Origin: CATOSP01 sp965204715
GTDB taxonomy: Bacteria > Chloroflexota > Dehalococcoidia > Lucifugimonadales > UBA3495
Direction: 5' to 3'
Assembly (NCBI GenBank): GCA_965204715.1
Contig: OZ242009.1
Location: 4,154,001-4,218,000, forward strand
Length of the DNA: 64,000 nt
Shown here: piece by piece, positions 24,957-33,081 of the stretch
Numbering within the stretch: position 1 is the first letter of the stretch
How the letters are laid out: each line of letters begins with the position of its first letter
Made by a program: the position numbers and the translations under genes
Notes under the pieces: model-generated
The model's input: the letters and a program-made list of their open reading frames with translations, nothing else
Database searches by the model: none
Told to the model about the DNA's origin: nothing

Positions 24957-27887
24957 TTATGTCAACGCCTGACGAACCAAATCCGCCACGCCGGAGAGGG
25001 CCTCGTCCAGCTTGTCGGCGCGCCTGCCACCGGCTTGGGCAATCTCCGGACGTCCGCCGCCCCCGCCGCCCATTACCCTGGCAGTATCGCGGGCCAGGTT
25101 GCCGGCGTGGAGGCCCTTGTCCACCAGGTCGGGCGTCACCATAGCCACCAGGAGCGGGTTGCCCTCGGCCACGCAGCCGAGCATCACGACTGCACTTTCG
25201 AGTCTTGCTTTCAGGAAGTCTCCCATTTCCCTCATCGCGTCCGGGCCAGTGGCCGACGTGCGGGCGGCCACTACCTTCACGCCGCCCACATCGGCAGCGC
25301 GGCCCAGGATGGCCTCGGCCTCGGACCGAAGGGTTGCCCGCTCCATCGCGGCCAGCCGCCGCCGCATGTCTTCGTTGTCCTGGATGAAGCTCTCCAGCCG
25401 GGTCTCCAGGTCAGCAACCGGGGTTTGCAGCCTTTGGGAAATGGCCTCCAGCCGGGACGCCTGCTCTACGAACAACTGCTCAGCAGCCCGGCCCGTCACC
25501 GCCTCGATGCGCCGCATTCCGCCGCCGATGCTTGACTCCCCGAGGACGAACATGGTGCCCACCTGCCCGGTGGCCGAAACATGGGTGCCACCGCATACCT
25601 CGACGCTGAAGGGTTCGCCATTGGACATGCGGACGACCCTGACCACGTCGCCGTAACGGTCGCCGAAGAAGGCCAGCGCCCCCTCGCCCACGGCTTCGGT
25701 GTAAGTGGTCTCGTGGGACGACACTTCCAGGTTCTCCCGCACCTTGTCGTTGGAAAGAGACTGTACGGATAGTATCTCCTCGGGCGACATCGGGCTTACA
25801 TGGCTAAAGTCGAACCGCAGCCGCTCCGGGGCCACGTGAGAACCGGCCTGCCTGACGTGTGCGCCCAGCACCGAGCGAAGGCCGGCGTGTAGCAGATGGG
25901 TGCCGCTGTGGTTGCGGGCCGCGTCCAGACGCCGGTGGGGGTCCACTTCTGCGTTAACCCGCTCGCCTATAGAGATGTCCCCTCGCTGTACCACCCCACG
26001 ATGTACGATAAGCCCAGCCACGGGGCTCTGGGTATCTTCCACACTCACGACGGCATTGGCAGATATGATGGTCCCCTGGTCTCCCACCTGACCGCCGCCT
26101 TCGGGATAAAAGGGCGTTTCCAGCAGCACGACCTCGACGCTCTGGCCCTGGGTAGCGAATCCCACCGACTCACCCTCGACCATCATGGCGGCCACCACTG
26201 ACTCCTGGCGGAGGCCGTCGTATCCGACGAACCGGGTACGCTCCACTCCCAGGTTCTCGTAGGCGGACAGCATCTCCATGCTGCCGCCGAAGGCCTGGGC
26301 TGCCCTGGATTGCTCCCGCCGGGACTCCATTTCCCGCTGGAAGCCGTCCATATCTACATCCAGCCCGGCCTCGCGGGCAATCTCGGCGGTAAGTTCCGGG
26401 GGAAACCCGTAGGTGTCGTAGAGGACAAAGGTTTCTTTGCCCGTAATATCCCCCATCAGCAGCGCGGCCGCGTCCTTGCGGCGGTCGTTGCGCCGCTGTT
26501 GCTCAGGGGACGAGGCTTCGTATATTTCCTTCGCCAGGTCAGCGACCGCCTCGGTGTACAGCCTAACGGCCACGTTATCCCCCCTAGATTCTCCGCCGAG
26601 CACACCCGGATTTGCTTCCACCCACTGGAGAGGGGTAGGCAACTCCACCCTCCGGGCAGCGCAGTCCTCCGCTACCTCAATGTATACTTCCCTTAGCGCC
26701 ATCAAGTCCCGGAGAATCTCACTGCCGCGCTCGAAAGCCTCTGTGAACCGTTCTTCTTCCAGCCGTATCACACGCAGGATGAAGTCCCGGTTTTCCGATA
26801 GCTCCCGGTATCCGGACTGGAAGTTGTCTATGACGGCCTCGGCCACCTGGGACAGGAACGGCCCCTCCAGGCCCAACTGCCGGCCATAGCGGATGGCGCG
26901 ACGGACCACGCGGCGCAGCACGTAGCCCCGGCCCTCGTTGCCGGGCACAACCCCGTCGCCAATGAGGAACGTCGCCGCCCTGGAATGCTCGGCCACAACC
27001 CGCAGGGAGTAGTCGGTCTCCCGGTCTGCGCCGTAGCTCTTGCCGGTAAGCTCGCAGGCTTTGGCGACCATCGGCCACAGGAGATCCGTCTCGAATATGT
27101 TGGACTTCTCCTGCAAGACCGCCGCGGCCCGCTCAAGCCCCATTCCCGTATCCACGCTGGGCGCGGGCAATGGAGAGCGGTTGCGCTCCGGGTCCTGGTA
27201 GAACTGCATGAACACCAGGTTCCAAAGCTCGACGAACCGCTCGCAATCGCAGTTGGGGTGGCAACCGGGAATTGGTTGCGACGTCCCGCTGTCCCGCTCT
27301 TCCCGGAGCAGGGCAGTAAGCACGTCCGGTTCAAGCATCGGAGAGCAGCCCTTCTCTGCGCCGCGGTCATAGTGAAGTTCCGAGCATGGCCCGGTGGGTC
27401 CCTCGGTCCCGGCGGGTCCCCACCAGTTGTCCGAATCACCGTAGCGGTAGATGCGTTCGGGAGGGATGCCAATCTGATCACGCCAGATTCCGTATGCTTC
27501 GTCGTCGTCCAGGTGAATAGTGACGAAGATGCGTCCGGCCTCAAGCCCGAATCCCTGGGTCATCAACTCCCAGGCGAAGGCCACGGCGTCGTTCTTGAAG
27601 TAGTCGCCGATGCTGAAGTTGCCCAGCATCTCGAAGAACGTCAGGTGCTTGTGGTCTCCCACTTCGTCGATGTCAGTGGTGCGGAAACTCTTCTGGATGC
27701 TGGTCAGTCGACGGGAGGGGGGCGTCTGCTCGCCCATGAAGAAAGGTTTGAAAGGAACCATCCCGGCGCTGGTAAAAAGCAGCGTTGGATCACCTGCCGG
27801 GATGAGAGACGCGCTGGGCATTCTCAGGTGGCCGCGCTCTTCGAAAAAGCGGGTGTACAACTGTCTTATCTGGTCGCCCGTCATCAT
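24957..27887 (-). CDS. alaS: Alanyl-tRNA synthetase
   Basis: AlaRS charges tRNA-Ala and edits Ser and Gly. I chose ATG 27887 (next ATG 27884), giving 976 residues from MMTGDQIRQLYTRFF; the frame is open to 27986 without family similarity. The catalytic motifs TSAGMVPFKPFF, FEMLGNFSIGDYFK and VDTGMGLERAAAVLQ are present, with the editing-domain metal motifs NHSGTHLLH and VEVCGGTHVSATG and the C-Ala domain after it. An insertion of about 85 residues lies before DTYGFPPEL (residues about 397-481), and a Cys-rich CHPNCDC segment sits near residue 210. Confidence 0.96.
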   Translation of the reverse strand: MMTGDQIRQLYTRFFEERGHLRMPSASLIPAGDPTLLFTSAGMVPFKPFFMGEQTPPSRRLTSIQKSFRTTDIDEVGDHKHLTFFEMLGNFSIGDYFKNDAVAFAWELMTQGFGLEAGRIFVTIHLDDDEAYGIWRDQIGIPPERIYRYGDSDNWWGPAGTEGPTGPCSELHYDRGAEKGCSPMLEPDVLTALLREERDSGTSQPIPGCHPNCDCERFVELWNLVFMQFYQDPERNRSPLPAPSVDTGMGLERAAAVLQEKSNIFETDLLWPMVAKACELTGKSYGADRETDYSLRVVAEHSRAATFLIGDGVVPGNEGRGYVLRRVVRRAIRYGRQLGLEGPFLSQVAEAVIDNFQSGYRELSENRDFILRVIRLEEERFTEAFERGSEILRDLMALREVYIEVAEDCAARRVELPTPLQWVEANPGVLGGESRGDNVAVRLYTEAVADLAKEIYEASSPEQQRRNDRRKDAAALLMGDITGKETFVLYDTYGFPPELTAEIAREAGLDVDMDGFQREMESRREQSRAAQAFGGSMEMLSAYENLGVERTRFVGYDGLRQESVVAAMMVEGESVGFATQGQSVEVVLLETPFYPEGGGQVGDQGTIISANAVVSVEDTQSPVAGLIVHRGVVQRGDISIGERVNAEVDPHRRLDAARNHSGTHLLHAGLRSVLGAHVRQAGSHVAPERLRFDFSHVSPMSPEEILSVQSLSNDKVRENLEVSSHETTYTEAVGEGALAFFGDRYGDVVRVVRMSNGEPFSVEVCGGTHVSATGQVGTMFVLGESSIGGGMRRIEAVTGRAAEQLFVEQASRLEAISQRLQTPVADLETRLESFIQDNEDMRRRLAAMERATLRSEAEAILGRAADVGGVKVVAARTSATGPDAMREMGDFLKARLESAVVMLGCVAEGNPLLVAMVTPDLVDKGLHAGNLARDTARVMGGGGGGRPEIAQAGGRRADKLDEALSGVADLVRQALT

Positions 27888-27994
27888 TCCGCACCCCATT
27901 CTCGTTGCATTACGGATTACGTTACGTTGTCCGAAATTGTATGCCACGAGGAAATTAGCGTCAATTACCGGGCCGAGCCGGAACACTAAGGTTG

Positions 27995-28024
27995 TTGACC
28001 CTCAGCAATCGCGGGCACTAGAAT
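27995..28024 (+). promoter_or_regulatory. Predicted promoter of the SWIM gene
   Basis: TTGACC at 27995-28000 and TAGAAT at 28019-28024 are 18 bp apart. This gives a leader of about 75 nt before ATG 28108. Confidence 0.6.
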
Positions 28025-28107
28025 TGATAGGGTGATAGCAAGGTCGCCATCATCCTCGATCCTGCTGGGCGACCGTAATCACTGTACTAAGGGGCATGGA
28101 GGTGTAA

Positions 28108-28362
28108 ATGGACTCCAGCATCATCGGCAAGATCGATAAGGCCAGGAAATACGCTGAGGAGAAAGAGCGGGTCACCATCTCCGAGTTGAGTGTCCTATTT
28201 GAGGGGAACCACAACACCTATCAAGTGGACTTCAGGTCGGGGAATTGGTCTTGTGAGTGCCACTTTTTCGAGACCAGGGGTGTGTGCAGCCACATCATGG
28301 CCCTTCAACGCATGCTGGCTGGGATGCTGGTCCAGAAGGAGAACGCGACGGCGGCATCCTAA
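28108..28362 (+). CDS. Small stand-alone SWIM zinc-finger protein
   Basis: The 84-residue product is preceded by GGAGGT. Residues 38-70 form a SWIM finger: YQVDFRSGNWSCECHFF then RGVCSHIMAL, giving C-x-C-x7-C-x-H. SWIM domains bind DNA or proteins and normally sit inside SNF2 helicases or transposases; a single-domain protein this short is less usual. The N-terminal 30 residues are helical and charged (KIDKARKYAEEKERVT). It has its own promoter and no obvious operon partner. Confidence 0.75.
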   Translation: MDSSIIGKIDKARKYAEEKERVTISELSVLFEGNHNTYQVDFRSGNWSCECHFFETRGVCSHIMALQRMLAGMLVQKENATAAS

Positions 28363-28669
28363 GGGACGGATCCTATCCGCCGCTCCCCGGCCGGCACACT
28401 GGTATGGGACGACGTTCTTCAGTTGTGGACAGTGGCTAACCACTCATTTCACCAGCCGCTGACAACCGGCCATCAACCACCCGAGGCACGGGTCCAAGAC
28501 GCGCGTACCGGCCCCACACACCGGAAACGTGGATCTTCAGCGTCCGCTCCGGTCCTCCGCCAGAGCATCGGACAATGTTCCCAGTGTATGGGGCAACGTT
28601 CTCAGTTATGAAGGGCCGCACAGGTTGCAGCAACAAGCAGAAGAAGATCAAACAGGCTCCAAGACCCGC

Positions 28670-29962
28670 ATGTCCCTTCCGCCCGCCCTCCAGTATCCGG
28701 CATACCGCCTCTACTGGCTCGGTATGCTGGTCTCGGTCAGCGGGTTTCAGATGTTCCGGGCGGCCCAGGCCTGGTTCGTATACGAACTGACCGGGTCTCC
28801 TCTTTTTCTGGGCTACGCCGCAGCCGCCAGCGCCGCGCCCGGCATCGTATTCAACCTCTTCGGCGGAGTGTTCGCCGACAAGCTGGACAAACGCCTGCTG
28901 GTAATGGCCACCCAGGCAGCCAATGCCGGCCTGATCCTCCTCCTTGGCATAATGACTCTGTTGGACGTCGTGGAGGTCTGGCATGTACTGGCCATAGTGT
29001 TTCTGTCCGGCTCGGTGGAAGCCTTTGACACCCCGGCGCGCCAGGCAATCTATCCCCACCTGATTGACCGCCGGGCAATGATGAGTGCCGTCGCGTTGAA
29101 CTCCTCGGTCTGGTCGGGCAACCGTATCGTCGCCCCGGCGATTGCGGGCTTCATCATCGCCCTGACCAATATGGAGACATCGTTCTTCGTCGCCGCCTTC
29201 TGCTTTTCCGTAATGGCGGTTGTTATGGTTTTTCTGAAAGTGCCCGCCATACCACAGGGAGGCCGGGGCAACCCACTTCAGGATATGTTCGAGGGACTGA
29301 GTTTCATCGGCCGCAACTCCATATTCTCCTTCCTGATCGGGATGACCTTCTTCAACAGCTTCTTTGGCATGGCCTACGTTTTCCTGATGCCCATGTTCGC
29401 CCAGGACAGCCTTGGCTTGGGCGCGGGCGAGTACGGCACGCTCCTGAGCGCCGGCGGAGTTGGTTCGCTGATCGTAACCCTCTGGCTCGGTTCCAGGAGG
29501 GACACGCGGTACAAAGGGCTGCTGATAATCGGCGGCGCAGTGCTGTTCGGCATATCGCTGATCGTGTTTGGGATCACATCCAAGTACATCGGCTCCTTCG
29601 AGCTGGCACTGGTAATCCTGTTCCTGATGGGCGCCGTCACGTCGACCTACATGATCTCGATTCAGAGTTCGCTGCAAATGATGGTGCCCGACCGGATGCG
29701 CGGTCGGGTCATGGGTTTCTACGGCATGACCTGGAGCATAATGCCAATGGGAGGGCTACAGGCAGGGGCTTTGGCCAATGTCGCATTCATCGGAGCGCCC
29801 TTTGCGGTGGCCATCGGCGGGCTGGCAGTGGCCGCCTTTGCCATCGGCCCGGCCCTGCTCAACGGAAAAGTGCGCAACCTGGGCCGGGAGCTCAACCAGG
29901 CCGAAACAGCAGCCGTGGCAGACCTCCAGCCCCAGCCAGCCACGTCTTCCAGCGACAATTGA
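28670..29962 (+). CDS. MFS transporter, EntS/DUF894-like exporter
   Basis: With ATG 28670 the protein has 430 residues; the frame is open to 28529, but the added 47 residues are polar and not family-like. It starts ALQYPAYRLYWLGMLVSVSG, has about twelve hydrophobic helices, and shows the MFS motif GVFADKLDKRLLV between helices 2 and 3 and the weaker repeat SRRDTRYKG between 8 and 9. ENTS-type MFS proteins export siderophores or drugs; no substrate can be assigned. It precedes the tetrapyrrole genes but has an independent promoter boundary. Confidence 0.87.
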   Translation: MSLPPALQYPAYRLYWLGMLVSVSGFQMFRAAQAWFVYELTGSPLFLGYAAAASAAPGIVFNLFGGVFADKLDKRLLVMATQAANAGLILLLGIMTLLDVVEVWHVLAIVFLSGSVEAFDTPARQAIYPHLIDRRAMMSAVALNSSVWSGNRIVAPAIAGFIIALTNMETSFFVAAFCFSVMAVVMVFLKVPAIPQGGRGNPLQDMFEGLSFIGRNSIFSFLIGMTFFNSFFGMAYVFLMPMFAQDSLGLGAGEYGTLLSAGGVGSLIVTLWLGSRRDTRYKGLLIIGGAVLFGISLIVFGITSKYIGSFELALVILFLMGAVTSTYMISIQSSLQMMVPDRMRGRVMGFYGMTWSIMPMGGLQAGALANVAFIGAPFAVAIGGLAVAAFAIGPALLNGKVRNLGRELNQAETAAVADLQPQPATSSSDN

Positions 29963-30012
29963 ACCCTTCACCCCGCACGTCAGACACACCAATTACTGCA
30001 CTTGCGCCGTCG

Positions 30013-30041
30013 TTGACATGCGATAGGGCTGCGGTTACACT
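30013..30041 (+). promoter_or_regulatory. Strong predicted promoter of the hemA-cbi operon
   Basis: A perfect TTGACA at 30013-30018 is followed after 17 bp by TACACT at 30036-30041. The GTG at 30047 is only five bases further on, so either the mRNA is leaderless and starts at that GTG, or translation begins at TTG 30062, which has GGCAGGT in front. No cobalamin riboswitch (B12 box) was seen in 29963-30046. Confidence 0.75.
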
Positions 30042-30046
30042 CCAAC

Positions 30047-31420
30047 GTGGGCAGGTATATATTGCAGCAGTCTTTGTTGGGATTTCTCGTTGTCGGACTG
30101 AACCACCGTAGCGCGCCCTTGGAAGTGCGCGAAAGGTTGTCCCTTAACCCCGGCCAGATACCCGGCGCATTGGCCGCCATGGACCGATTCGGGGTTCCCG
30201 GCGCTATTATTTCCACATGCAACCGCTCCGAGTTTTACACTCTGGAGCCGAGTGGCCCTGCGGGCGCCGGACACTCCCAAGGACGAGTCCTCAACAGCCG
30301 GGGCGTCCCCGCACCGGGTACGGAGCTGCATTCTCAGTGGGGAATCGGTGACAGACGATGCAGGGAATTCCTGGTCGACTACTTCGACATTCCACTGGTG
30401 GAAGTTGAGCGATACCTATACTGCCACCGGGATGAGAACTGCATCAGACACCTGTTTCGCGTCGCTTCCAGCCTAGACTCCATGATTCAGGGTGAGGACC
30501 AGATCATAGGCCAGGTCCGGGAGTCACTGGAAATCGCGTTGCACGCGGGGACCATCAAGGGCCCCCTGCTCCAGTTGTTCCAACAGGCACTCCACGTAGG
30601 ACGGAAGGTGCGCCGGGAAACCGGAATCGGAAAGAACGCGCTCTCCGTCAGCCGCGCCTGCGTCGAGATGGCCAGAGGCACGCTGGGAGACCTGAGTCAA
30701 CTCCAGGCGATGGTGGTAGGCGCAGGAGACGCCGCCGGGCTGGCTGCGAAAGTCCTGAACCTGTCCGGGGTCAGGGAAATCACCGTGACCAACCGCACAC
30801 ATGAACGTGCGCAGGAGCTGGCAAGGAATCTTTCCGGCCGGGCGGTCCCGTTCAACCGTATGCAAGGAGCGCTCACGCAGGCCGACCTGGTAATTTCCTG
30901 CACCGGCTCTCCCGGATACGTCCTCACTTCCGGGGCTGTAAAGTCTGCAATGGAGGCACGGCCGGATCGCCCGTTGTTCCTGCTGGACATAGCCGTTCCT
31001 CGGGACATTGACCCCGCTTCTGCAAACATCGGCAATGTGACCTTACATGACGTAGACGACCTGGACGCGATTTCCGACACATACCGGCTGGAGCGGACCG
31101 CCGAGGCAGGAGAGGCAGAGCAGGTCGTCGAGGAAGAGACCGGCAAGTTCGTCGATTGGTGCGCCGCTCAAAGGTCTCTGTCCACCGTCGTGGCGTTAAG
31201 GGAGCAGGCCGAACAGATGCGTCTGCACGAGATTCAGAAGACCGTTCGCAGAGCAGACCTGGAGTTCAACCCTGAGCAGAGAGCCGCCTTGGACGCAATG
31301 ACCAAAGCGCTGGTAAAAAAGCTGCTACACGGTCCGACGGTCTACCTGAAGGACCACGGCGACTCCGTAGACTTGGGCTTGACCAGGGAAATGTTTCAGC
31401 TACCGCATGAAGACCCGTAA
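30047..31420 (+). CDS. hemA: Glutamyl-tRNA reductase
   Basis: HemA reduces glutamyl-tRNA to glutamate-1-semialdehyde, the entry to tetrapyrroles. The product has FLVVGLNHRSAPLEVRERL, the catalytic Cys in IISTCNRSEF (Cys58), HLFRVASSLDSMIQGEDQI, an NADPH-binding domain around VVGAGDAAGLAAKVL and the C-terminal dimerisation helices. A Pro/Gly-rich stretch of about 35 residues (66-102) is inserted just after the catalytic motif. GTG 30047 gives 457 residues; TTG 30062 gives 452 and has a better ribosome site. It heads the cobalamin gene run. Confidence 0.94.
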   Translation: MGRYILQQSLLGFLVVGLNHRSAPLEVRERLSLNPGQIPGALAAMDRFGVPGAIISTCNRSEFYTLEPSGPAGAGHSQGRVLNSRGVPAPGTELHSQWGIGDRRCREFLVDYFDIPLVEVERYLYCHRDENCIRHLFRVASSLDSMIQGEDQIIGQVRESLEIALHAGTIKGPLLQLFQQALHVGRKVRRETGIGKNALSVSRACVEMARGTLGDLSQLQAMVVGAGDAAGLAAKVLNLSGVREITVTNRTHERAQELARNLSGRAVPFNRMQGALTQADLVISCTGSPGYVLTSGAVKSAMEARPDRPLFLLDIAVPRDIDPASANIGNVTLHDVDDLDAISDTYRLERTAEAGEAEQVVEEETGKFVDWCAAQRSLSTVVALREQAEQMRLHEIQKTVRRADLEFNPEQRAALDAMTKALVKKLLHGPTVYLKDHGDSVDLGLTREMFQLPHEDP

Positions 31421-31484
31421 AGCCGGCCCTCTGGCTGCGGCAAACTGACCGACAAGTCTTGGAGCATCAACAAAGTCTCATACA

Positions 31485-32144
31485 GTGACCATGCCATCTC
31501 TAGTTGATAAATACGCCCTGCTTCCCAACGAGATCGACGACCTCAGCCTCCGCATGGTGGAAGACTCCCTGCCAGAGTCTCTCGGTCTGACCGGCGGGGA
31601 ACGCTACGTGGTGTGCCGCATCGTGCGCGCGGAGGGGGACCCTGACATCGCCCCTGACATCCGTTTCAGTCCCGGGTCCGTGGAGCGCGGACTCGATGCA
31701 CTGAAGAATGGGGCTGATGTTGTCACCGACGTCCGCATGGTCCAGGTGGGCATATCCCGTGCATTGCTCAACCGTCACGGAGTTTCGACCCACTGTATGA
31801 TTGACACCCCGCAGACCCACGAAAGAGCGCGAAGAGAAGGCACGACCCGTTCCGTGGCGGCGGTCCGGGAGCTTGCCCCGCAGATGGAAGGCGCGGTGGT
31901 GGCCGTCGGCAACGCCCCAACTGCCCTGCTGGCCCTTCTGGACCTAATCAGGAACGGCGAGGTATCCCCGGCCCTTGTCATAGGGATGCCTGTGGGCTTC
32001 GTCGCTTGCGCCGAGTCCAAAGACGAGCTAATCGCAACCGACGTCCCGTATATGACGATCGTCGGGCGCAGGGGCGGCAGCTCCGCCGCCGCCGCAACGG
32101 TAAACGCACTGCTGGGACTGATGTCCCATGGAGCAACGTCATGA
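31485..32144 (+). CDS. cbiC: Precorrin-8X / cobalt-precorrin-8 methylmutase
   Basis: CbiC moves the C-11 methyl group to C-12, forming (cobyrinate) hydrogenobyrinate. The 219-residue protein has RIVRAEGDPDIAPDIRFSPG, GADVVTDVRMVQVGI, VAVGNAPTALLALLDLI and the terminal GMPVGFVACAESK then GRRGGSSAAAATVNALL, all standard. The start is GTG 31485 or ATG 31491. The stop overlaps the cbiX start as ATGA, so the two are translationally coupled. Confidence 0.94.
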   Translation: MTMPSLVDKYALLPNEIDDLSLRMVEDSLPESLGLTGGERYVVCRIVRAEGDPDIAPDIRFSPGSVERGLDALKNGADVVTDVRMVQVGISRALLNRHGVSTHCMIDTPQTHERARREGTTRSVAAVRELAPQMEGAVVAVGNAPTALLALLDLIRNGEVSPALVIGMPVGFVACAESKDELIATDVPYMTIVGRRGGSSAAAATVNALLGLMSHGATS

Positions 32145-33055
32145 CCCAAGTGAATCGCCCTGACTCCAGGGCGGACAATAATAGTCCCCGCGGCCCTTGG
32201 GGTGTGGTGCTGGTTGCCCACGGCAGCCAGCGGGGGGCCACGTCCGCCGAGTGTTCCTGCTCCTGGAGCATTCCGGAGTCGGAAACCCCGGAGTGGTGCC
32301 TTCATTGCCCCAGCACTCCCAAAGGACTCAACGACGCCACCGTCCGGCTCCAGGAAGTGCTGGGAGAGGACCAGGCCAAGGTGCAGCTCTCCTGCCTGGA
32401 GTTCATAGAACCCCGGCCGGACCAGACGATTCAGGATATGGCCGCCCAGGGATTGCAACGGGTGGTAGTTATGCCCTACCTTCTTGGCCAGGGAAAGCAC
32501 GTTACCCTGGAAATGGACGAAGTGCTGGATGAGGTGAGGGGCGACCTGCCGGGCGTAGACCTTCATCTGGCCGATGTGCTCGGACTAGACCAGCGGCTGG
32601 CTGATGTGGTGGTGGAACGAGTCCTGTCTCTGGACAGCCCGCCCCCGTCCGAATCGCATACGACGGGAGTTCTGATAGTTAAGGCCGGCACCAAGAACCA
32701 GTACGATGATTGCATCTGGCTCCACGAGTTGGGCAGTATCGTGGAGGCAGACCTGGGCGAGGGCTACGCCGTGGCTGTAGCCCAGTCCCACTACGGAGAC
32801 CCTACCGTAGAAACAGGGGCAGCCCAACTCGTGGATGACCGTGGGGTTTCCCGCATAGTCGTCGTTCCGTACGTCTTCTTCCCCGGCCTGATCCTGAAGC
32901 GAAACGTGCTGGGAGGGTTGGACAGGCTGAGCGCCAAGTATCCGCATATCTTCATGGCCGTTACCCCCCCATTGGGCACCGACGAAAGAGTGGTCCAGGT
33001 GGCAGCCGACCGCGTCCGCCAGGTGTGGTACCGGGCCGGGCAGCACAGTCACTAG
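32141..33055 (+). CDS. cbiX: Sirohydrochlorin cobaltochelatase, CbiX-type two-domain protein
   Basis: CbiX inserts cobalt into sirohydrochlorin, the committed step of anaerobic B12 synthesis. The 304-residue product has two chelatase folds: VVLVAHGSQRG (His27) to VVMPYLLGQGKHV, and a second domain with AVAQSHYGDPTVE to IVVVPYVFFPGLIL. In place of the short loop after HGS, residues 31-60 hold four cysteines (C38, C40, C53, C56; pattern C-x-C-x12-C-x2-C) that could bind an Fe-S cluster or zinc. ATG 32141 overlaps the cbiC stop by ATGA. Confidence 0.9.
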   Translation: MTQVNRPDSRADNNSPRGPWGVVLVAHGSQRGATSAECSCSWSIPESETPEWCLHCPSTPKGLNDATVRLQEVLGEDQAKVQLSCLEFIEPRPDQTIQDMAAQGLQRVVVMPYLLGQGKHVTLEMDEVLDEVRGDLPGVDLHLADVLGLDQRLADVVVERVLSLDSPPPSESHTTGVLIVKAGTKNQYDDCIWLHELGSIVEADLGEGYAVAVAQSHYGDPTVETGAAQLVDDRGVSRIVVVPYVFFPGLILKRNVLGGLDRLSAKYPHIFMAVTPPLGTDERVVQVAADRVRQVWYRAGQHSH

Positions 33056-33081
33056 AGCAGCTGCGGAAGCAAGAGTCCAAG

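Noticed and set aside
26985..27989. 334-codon open frame opposite the start of alaS
   Set aside because: Overlaps catalytic AlaRS sequence entirely; composition is that of an antisense frame.
28436..29677. 413-codon open frame on the minus strand opposite the MFS gene
   Set aside because: Its translation is low-complexity (Gln, Gly, His, Arg rich) with no domain, and it mirrors the codon pattern of the clear MFS gene.
29963..30046. Cobalamin riboswitch ahead of hemA-cbi
   Set aside because: The gap is only 84 nt and already holds the promoter; no B12-box consensus is visible.
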